Shown one piece after another: positions 58,757 to 64,000 of a stretch of DNA of 64,000 nucleotides. The stretch lies in the NCBI RefSeq assembly GCF_017348915.1, contig NZ_CP071383.1, positions 2,356,001-2,420,000 on the forward strand, in the 5' to 3' direction. A program made the translations under genes and the position numbers. Below the pieces are notes generated by a model. The model had not been told where the DNA came from. It searched no databases and worked only from the letters and a program-made list of their open reading frames with translations. Within the stretch, counting starts at the first letter, position 1. Each line of letters opens with the position of its first letter. The stretch is from Leclercia pneumoniae (lineage in GTDB: Bacteria; Pseudomonadota; Gammaproteobacteria; Enterobacterales; Enterobacteriaceae).

Positions 58757-60351
58757 TGGCTGACATTCTGCTGCTCGATAATATCGACTCCTTTACTTAC
58801 AACCTGGCGGATCAGCTGCGTGCCAACGGCCACAATGTGGTGATCTACCGTAATCACGTCCCGGCTCAGACCTTAATTGAGCGCCTGGCCACCATGCAGA
58901 ACCCGGTGCTGATGCTCTCTCCGGGCCCGGGTGCGCCAAGCGAAGCAGGCTGTATGCCAGAACTGCTGACCCGTATGCGCGGTAAACTACCGATTATCGG
59001 TATCTGCCTCGGCCATCAGGCGATTGTGGAAGCCTACGGCGGCTACGTCGGCCAGGCGGGTGAAATTCTGCACGGCAAGGCATCCAGTATTGAACACGAC
59101 GGCCAGGCGATGTTTGCCGGGCTGATGAACCCGCTGCCGGTGGCGCGTTACCACTCGCTGGTGGGCAGCAACATTCCGGGGGGTCTGACCATTAACGCCC
59201 ATTTCGAGGGAATGGTGATGGCTGTACGTCATGACGCCGACCGCGTCTGCGGCCTGCAGTTTCACCCGGAATCCATTCTGACCTCACAGGGGGCTCGGCT
59301 GCTGGAGCAGACGCTGAACTGGGCGCTGCAAAAACTGGAGCAGACGAATACCCTGCAACCTGTTCTGGAAAAACTGTACCAGGCGCAGACCCTGAGCCAA
59401 CAAGAGAGCCACCAGCTATTCTCCGCCGTGGTACGCGGTGAGCTGAAACCCGAGCAACTGGCAGCCGCCCTAGTGAGCATGAAAGTCCGTGGTGAAAGCC
59501 CGCAGGAGATCGCTGGCGCAGCAACCGCTCTGCTGGAAAACGCTGCGCCGTTCCCGCGTCCGGATTATCGCTTTGCCGACATCGTGGGTACCGGCGGCGA
59601 CGGCAGTAACAGCATCAATATCTCCACCGCCAGCGCCTTTGTGGCTGCCGCCTGTGGTATCAAGGTGGCTAAACACGGTAACCGTAGCGTCTCCAGCCGT
59701 TCCGGCTCATCCGATCTGCTGGCCGCATTTGGCATTAACCTCGACATGAATGCTGAAAAGTCTCGCGCTGCGCTGGACGAACTGGGGGTCTGCTTCCTGT
59801 TCGCGCCGAAGTACCACACCGGTTTCCGCCATGCTATGCCGGTGCGTCAGCAGCTGAAGACCCGTACCCTGTTTAACGTGCTGGGGCCGCTGATTAACCC
59901 GGCACACCCTCCGCTGGCGCTGATTGGCGTTTACAGCCCTGAACTGGTACTGCCCATAGCTGAAACACTGCGCATGCTGGGATATCAGCGTGCAGCCGTG
60001 GTTCACAGCGGCGGCATGGACGAAGTGTCACTGCATGCCCCTACCCTGGTGGCAGAACTGAACGATGGCGAAATCAAGAGCTATCAGCTTGAGGCGAGCG
60101 ATTTTGGCTTAACGCCTTACCATCAGGAGGCGCTGGCAGGCGGTACCCCGGAAGAAAACCGTGACATTCTCACCCGCCTGTTACAAGGTAAAGGTGAAGC
60201 CGCTCATGAGGCTGCCGTCGCCGCCAATGTCGCCATGCTGATGCGCCTGCACGGCGAGGAGGATCTTAAGGCGAATGCGCAAAAAGTTATCGACGTGTTG
60301 CGCTCTGGCGCAGCATACGACCGTGTGACCGCACTTGCGGCAAGAGGGTAA
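58756..60351 (+). CDS. trpD: Anthranilate synthase glutamine amidotransferase / anthranilate phosphoribosyltransferase fusion
   Basis: Bifunctional TrpG-TrpD protein. The amidotransferase part (about 1-195) has the catalytic Cys84 in [15 protein letters not shown] and the His/Glu in [10 protein letters not shown]. The phosphoribosyltransferase part (about 200-531) has [18 protein letters not shown] and [17 protein letters not shown]. The fusion and its 531 residues are typical of enterobacteria. It ends three bases before trpC. Confidence 0.98.
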   Translation: MADILLLDNIDSFTYNLADQLRANGHNVVIYRNHVPAQTLIERLATMQNPVLMLSPGPGAPSEAGCMPELLTRMRGKLPIIGICLGHQAIVEAYGGYVGQAGEILHGKASSIEHDGQAMFAGLMNPLPVARYHSLVGSNIPGGLTINAHFEGMVMAVRHDADRVCGLQFHPESILTSQGARLLEQTLNWALQKLEQTNTLQPVLEKLYQAQTLSQQESHQLFSAVVRGELKPEQLAAALVSMKVRGESPQEIAGAATALLENAAPFPRPDYRFADIVGTGGDGSNSINISTASAFVAAACGIKVAKHGNRSVSSRSGSSDLLAAFGINLDMNAEKSRAALDELGVCFLFAPKYHTGFRHAMPVRQQLKTRTLFNVLGPLINPAHPPLALIGVYSPELVLPIAETLRMLGYQRAAVVHSGGMDEVSLHAPTLVAELNDGEIKSYQLEASDFGLTPYHQEALAGGTPEENRDILTRLLQGKGEAAHEAAVAANVAMLMRLHGEEDLKANAQKVIDVLRSGAAYDRVTALAARG

Positions 60352-60354
60352 TTC

Positions 60355-61713
60355 ATGCAGACCGTTTTAGCGAAAATCGTTGCCGATAAGGCTATCTGGG
60401 TAGAAGCCCGTAAGGCGCAGCAGCCACTCGCCAGCTTTCAGAACGAGGTGGTTCCCAGCAGCCGTCGATTCTACGAAGCCCTGCAGGGCGCACGGACGGC
60501 ATTTATCCTGGAGTGCAAAAAAGCCTCCCCGTCCAAAGGGGTGATCCGCGACGACTTCGACCCGGCCACCATCGCCGGAATTTATAAACACCATGCGTCG
60601 GCGATTTCTGTTCTGACGGATGAGAAGTATTTCCAGGGCAGCTTTGATTTTCTGCCTGTCGTCAGCGGTATCGCGCCGCAGCCGATTTTGTGCAAAGACT
60701 TTATCATCGATCCTTATCAGATCTGGCTGGCGCGTTTCTATCAGGCCGACGCCTGCCTGTTGATGCTCTCGGTGCTGGATGACGAGCAGTATCGTCAACT
60801 GGCGGCCGTCGCCCACAGCCTTAACATGGGCGTGCTGACGGAAGTGAGTAATGAAGAGGAGCTGGAGCGCGCCATTGCGCTGGAGGCCAAAGTGGTGGGG
60901 ATTAATAATCGCGATTTGCGCGATCTCTCCATCGACCTCAACCGTACTCGCGAGCTCGCGCCGCGCCTGGGTGCCGGGGTAACGGTCATCAGCGAATCGG
61001 GGATCAATACCTATGCCCAGGTGCGTGAGCTGAGCCACTTTGCCAACGGTTTTCTGATTGGCTCCGCCATGATGGAGCAGGTCGACCTGAGCGCCGCCGT
61101 GCGCCGGGTGCTGTTAGGTGAGAATAAGGTTTGCGGACTGACGCGCCCGGAAGATGCCGCCGCGGCGTATGCTGCTGGCGCGATCTATGGCGGGCTCATT
61201 TTCGTCTCCTCCTCCCCGCGGGCGGTAGATATCGCGCGCGCCCGTGACGTCATGGCCGCCGTGCCGCTGCGCTATGTTGGCGTATTCCGCGATGCCGCTA
61301 TTGCCGACGTTGCCGCAACAGCCAGAGCGCTGAACCTGACCGCCGTTCAACTGCACGGCAGTGAAGATCAAGCCTATATAGACGCGCTGCGCGAATCGCT
61401 GCCCGAACAGGTCGACATCTGGAAAGCGCTGAGCGTGAGTGATGTTCTGCCCGTACGTAACCTGCAACACGTGACTAAATATGTGCTGGATAACGGCCAG
61501 GGCGGTACCGGGCAACGTTTCGACTGGTCACTGCTAACCGGCGAGAAGCTCGACAATGTTCTTCTCGCGGGGGGTTTAGGTCCGGATAACTGTGTAGAGG
61601 CCGCTAAAGCGGGCTGTGCAGGACTCGATTTCAATTCAGGCGTCGAATCGCAGCCTGGCATTAAAGATGCCAGCAAACTGGCTTCGGTGTTTAAAACGCT
61701 GCGTTCATATTAA
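60355..61713 (+). CDS. trpC: Indole-3-glycerol phosphate synthase / phosphoribosylanthranilate isomerase fusion
   Basis: Bifunctional TrpC-TrpF protein, each half a TIM barrel. The synthase half (about 1-255) has [20 protein letters not shown] and the VGINNRDL and ISESGI blocks. The isomerase half (about 256-452) starts [18 protein letters not shown] and ends with [11 protein letters not shown] and GLDFNSGVE. 452 residues, as in enterobacteria. Confidence 0.97.
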   Translation: MQTVLAKIVADKAIWVEARKAQQPLASFQNEVVPSSRRFYEALQGARTAFILECKKASPSKGVIRDDFDPATIAGIYKHHASAISVLTDEKYFQGSFDFLPVVSGIAPQPILCKDFIIDPYQIWLARFYQADACLLMLSVLDDEQYRQLAAVAHSLNMGVLTEVSNEEELERAIALEAKVVGINNRDLRDLSIDLNRTRELAPRLGAGVTVISESGINTYAQVRELSHFANGFLIGSAMMEQVDLSAAVRRVLLGENKVCGLTRPEDAAAAYAAGAIYGGLIFVSSSPRAVDIARARDVMAAVPLRYVGVFRDAAIADVAATARALNLTAVQLHGSEDQAYIDALRESLPEQVDIWKALSVSDVLPVRNLQHVTKYVLDNGQGGTGQRFDWSLLTGEKLDNVLLAGGLGPDNCVEAAKAGCAGLDFNSGVESQPGIKDASKLASVFKTLRSY

Positions 61714-61723
61714 GGAAGAGAAG

Positions 61724-62917
61724 ATGACAACATTACTTAACCCCTATTTTGGTGAGTTCGGTGGCATGTATGTGCCACAGATCCTGATGCCCGCGCTGCG
61801 CCAGCTGGAAGAAGCCTTTGTCAGCGCGCAAAAAGATCCTGCGTTTCAGGCCGAATTTACCGACCTGCTGAAAAACTACGCCGGACGCCCGACCGCGCTG
61901 ACCAAATGCCGCAACCTCACGGAAGGGACGAAGACGACCCTCTACCTGAAGCGTGAAGATCTACTCCACGGCGGCGCGCACAAAACCAACCAGGTGCTGG
62001 GACAGGCGCTGCTGGCAAAACGGATGGGCAAAACCGAGATTATCGCTGAAACCGGTGCCGGTCAGCACGGCGTTGCCTCTGCCCTTGCCAGCGCCCTGCT
62101 CGGCCTGAAATGCCGCATCTATATGGGGGCTAAAGATGTGGAGCGCCAGTCACCGAACGTCTTCCGGATGCGTTTAATGGGTGCGGAGGTGATTCCGGTA
62201 CATAGCGGCTCCGCAACCCTGAAAGATGCCTGTAATGAAGCGCTGCGCGACTGGTCTGGCAGCTACGACACCGCCCACTACATGCTGGGCACGGCGGCGG
62301 GCCCTCACCCGTTCCCGACCATTGTGCGCGAATTCCAGCGCATGATTGGCGAAGAGACCAAAGCGCAGATCCTCGAAAAAGAGGGGCGTTTGCCGGATGC
62401 GGTCATCGCCTGCGTTGGCGGTGGATCTAACGCCATCGGCATGTTCGCCGACTTTATTGATGAAACCAGCGTCGGACTGATTGGCGTTGAACCGGCCGGG
62501 CACGGTATTGAAACCGGCGAGCACGGTGCGCCGCTGAAGCATGGCCGCGTGGGGATTTATTTCGGTATGAAGGCGCCGATGATGCAGACTGAGGAGGGGC
62601 AGATCGAAGAGTCCTATTCAATCTCTGCCGGGCTGGATTTCCCGTCCGTGGGGCCGCAGCACGCGTTCCTGAACAGTACCGGTCGTGCGGATTACGTCTC
62701 TATTACCGATGACGAAGCGCTGGAAGCTTTCAAAACGCTCTGTCGCAGCGAAGGTATTATCCCGGCACTGGAGTCCTCGCACGCGCTGGCCCATGCCCTG
62801 AAAATGATTAAGGAAAACCCGGAAAAAGAGCAGCTGCTGGTGGTTAACCTTTCCGGTCGCGGTGATAAAGATATCTTCACCGTTCACGATATTTTGAAAG
62901 CACGAGGGGAAATGTGA
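61724..62917 (+). CDS. trpB: Tryptophan synthase beta subunit
   Basis: PLP enzyme that joins indole and serine; works as an alpha2-beta2 complex with TrpA. The PLP lysine is Lys87 in [10 protein letters not shown] and the phosphate cup is GGGSNAIG. The frame opens inside trpC at 61616; the ATG at 61724 follows AAGGAAGAGAAG and gives 397 residues as in E. coli. The stop overlaps the trpA start (TGATG). Confidence 0.98.
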   Translation: MTTLLNPYFGEFGGMYVPQILMPALRQLEEAFVSAQKDPAFQAEFTDLLKNYAGRPTALTKCRNLTEGTKTTLYLKREDLLHGGAHKTNQVLGQALLAKRMGKTEIIAETGAGQHGVASALASALLGLKCRIYMGAKDVERQSPNVFRMRLMGAEVIPVHSGSATLKDACNEALRDWSGSYDTAHYMLGTAAGPHPFPTIVREFQRMIGEETKAQILEKEGRLPDAVIACVGGGSNAIGMFADFIDETSVGLIGVEPAGHGIETGEHGAPLKHGRVGIYFGMKAPMMQTEEGQIEESYSISAGLDFPSVGPQHAFLNSTGRADYVSITDDEALEAFKTLCRSEGIIPALESSHALAHALKMIKENPEKEQLLVVNLSGRGDKDIFTVHDILKARGEM

Positions 62918-63723
62918 TGGAACGTTACGATAACGTATTTGCTGAGCTCAAAGCACGCAAGGAAGGCGCATTTGTTCCCTTTGTGACCCTGGGCGATCCG
63001 TCGCCTGAACACTCTTTAAAAATTATCGACACGCTGATTGAGGCCGGTGCCGATGCGCTGGAGCTGGGGATCCCCTTCTCCGATCCGCTGGCTGATGGCC
63101 CGACCATCCAGAACGCGACTCTGCGCGCCTTTGCCGCCGGTGTCACCCCGACCCAATGTTTTGAAATATTGGCCACCGTTCGTCAGAAATACCCGACCAT
63201 TCCGATTGGCCTGCTGATGTATGCCAACCTGGTCTTTAGTCGCGGGATTGATGCGTTTTATGCCGAATGCGCTCGCGTGGGTGTGGACTCGGTACTGGTG
63301 GCAGACGTGCCGGTGGAGGAGTCTGCGCCGTTCCGTCAGGCGGCGATGCGTCATAACGTGGCGCCGATTTTTATCTGCCCGCCTAATGCCGACGACGAAC
63401 TGCTGCGCCAGATTGCCTCTTATGGCCGCGGTTATACCTATCTGCTCTCTCGTGCAGGGGTAACCGGCGCAGAGAATAAAGCCTCGCTCCCTCTGCATCA
63501 CCTGGTCGCAAAACTGGCCGAATATCATGCGGCACCGCCGCTGCAGGGCTTTGGCATCTCTTCACCGGACCAGGTTAAAGCGGCCATCGAGGCGAAGGCC
63601 GCAGGGGCGATCTCCGGCTCGGCGATTGTCAAAATCATCGAGAACAACCTCAACAGCCCTGACCAGATGCTTCGCGAGCTGAAAACCTTTGTTAGCAGCA
63701 TGAAAGCAGCAACACGAGGCTGA
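62917..63723 (+). CDS. trpA: Tryptophan synthase alpha subunit
   Basis: Cleaves indole-3-glycerol phosphate and channels indole to TrpB. Catalytic Glu49 ([15 protein letters not shown]) and Asp60 are present; the phosphate site lies in GFGIS and [10 protein letters not shown]. 268 residues. The codon before the ATG is an in-frame GTG (62914), but the ATG at 62917, overlapping the trpB stop, fits E. coli. Confidence 0.98.
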   Translation: MERYDNVFAELKARKEGAFVPFVTLGDPSPEHSLKIIDTLIEAGADALELGIPFSDPLADGPTIQNATLRAFAAGVTPTQCFEILATVRQKYPTIPIGLLMYANLVFSRGIDAFYAECARVGVDSVLVADVPVEESAPFRQAAMRHNVAPIFICPPNADDELLRQIASYGRGYTYLLSRAGVTGAENKASLPLHHLVAKLAEYHAAPPLQGFGISSPDQVKAAIEAKAAGAISGSAIVKIIENNLNSPDQMLRELKTFVSSMKAATRG

Positions 63724-63732
63724 TAACCTATT

Positions 63733-63757
63733 CGCCGTCTGAAATTTTCAGGCGGCG
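63733..63757 (+). terminator. Hairpin terminator after trpA
   Basis: CGCCGTCTGAAA (63733-63744) pairs with TTTCAGGCGGCG (63746-63757), 12 bp with one T-G pair, ten bases after the trpA stop. Only TTTCGC follows, so it may need Rho downstream, as in the two-part E. coli trp terminator. Confidence 0.8.
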
Positions 63758-63883
63758 TTTCGCATAAATTGATCCCGTCGAGCTTTACGGCTTTTTTCTC
63801 TTTTCAAACGCCATTCCCGGCGTATCATCCCCTCTTCTTTTACGGCTAACGCCCCTAATCCTTCTGAGTTCAGAGGTTTATCC

Positions 63884-64000
63884 ATGTCATGGCATGACTT
63901 CAAACAGGCTTATCTTATTAAGTTCTGGTCACCTGTCCCTGCGGTTATCGCAGCGGGCATTCTCTCTACCTATTATTTCGGCATCACCGGCACCTTCTGG
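63884..64000 (+). CDS. yedE: YedE/FdhT family selenium-metabolism membrane protein, 3' end outside window
   Basis: Only the first 39 codons are in the window: MSWHDFKQAYLIKFWSPVPA, then VIAAGILSTYYFGITGTFW. This closely matches the N terminus of E. coli YedE, an inner-membrane protein of the YeeE/YedE family proposed to serve selenium (or sulfur-compound) transport for selenoprotein synthesis. The first membrane segment begins at about residue 17. The ATG follows AGAGGTTTATCC. In E. coli yedE is near 43 min, far from trp, so its place here is a difference in gene order. Confidence 0.85.
   Translation, partial: MSWHDFKQAYLIKFWSPVPAVIAAGILSTYYFGITGTFW

Overview
The window is a chromosomal segment of an enterobacterium close to Enterobacter and its relatives. 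Nearly every protein reads as an ortholog of an E. coli K-12 protein, and gene order follows the E. coli trp to nifJ interval (about 28-31 min) in reverse. Features unlike E. coli K-12 are an rpfF gene beside pdeR, a chemoreceptor gene beside zntB, pspABCD running directly into ycjXF, and yedE next to trp. No tRNA, rRNA, insertion sequence, prophage or CRISPR array was seen. Gene names come from recognising sequences, not from a database search.

Layout. 1-4.9 kb: end of nifJ, the antisense-oriented small RNA MicC, and the porin gene ompN. 5-13.6 kb: a KTSC-domain protein, a GFA-family protein, a gene-free stretch with a strong orphan terminator, ttcA, dbpA, a proline-rich small protein, the FNR-controlled small RNA FnrS, zntB, a chemoreceptor with almost no periplasmic domain, and the diguanylate cyclase gene dgcM. 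13.7-24.7 kb: murein peptide recycling (mppA, mpaA, ycjG), tpx, tyrR with its operator, and the phage-shock regulon (pspF divergent from pspABCD-ycjX-ycjF). 24.8-30.1 kb: the sapABCDF transporter operon. 30.2-38.6 kb: fabI, yciW, rnb, the convergent pair pdeR(rpfR)/rpfF, yciZ, yciT. 38.8-56.9 kb: osmB, lapA-lapB-pyrF-yciH, pgpB, ribA, acnA, three tiny membrane or soluble proteins, cysB, topA, yciN, sohB, yciK-btuR, rluB, rnm-yciO. 57-63.8 kb: the complete attenuated trp operon. The last 117 bases begin yedE.

How the genes work together. The most interesting set is a candidate fatty-acid quorum-sensing circuit: RpfF (DSF-family signal synthase) and RpfR (FI-PAS-GGDEF-EAL receptor and c-di-GMP enzyme) lie tail to tail with overlapping stop codons. 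DgcM, the diguanylate cyclase that E. coli PdeR antagonises in curli control, is encoded 21 kb away. Three genes (mppA, mpaA, ycjG) carry out successive steps of murein tripeptide recovery. The psp genes show a clear sigma-54 promoter next to the gene of their activator, and trp shows promoter, TrpR operator, Trp-Trp leader peptide and attenuator.

Other points. ycjX appears to have lost one T near its 3' end, which removes a seven-residue tail still readable in the next frame. Relative to E. coli, the ynaI-ynaJ-uspE-fnr-ogt-abg-ydaL block is missing between mppA and dgcM, although the FNR-dependent fnrS gene is present.
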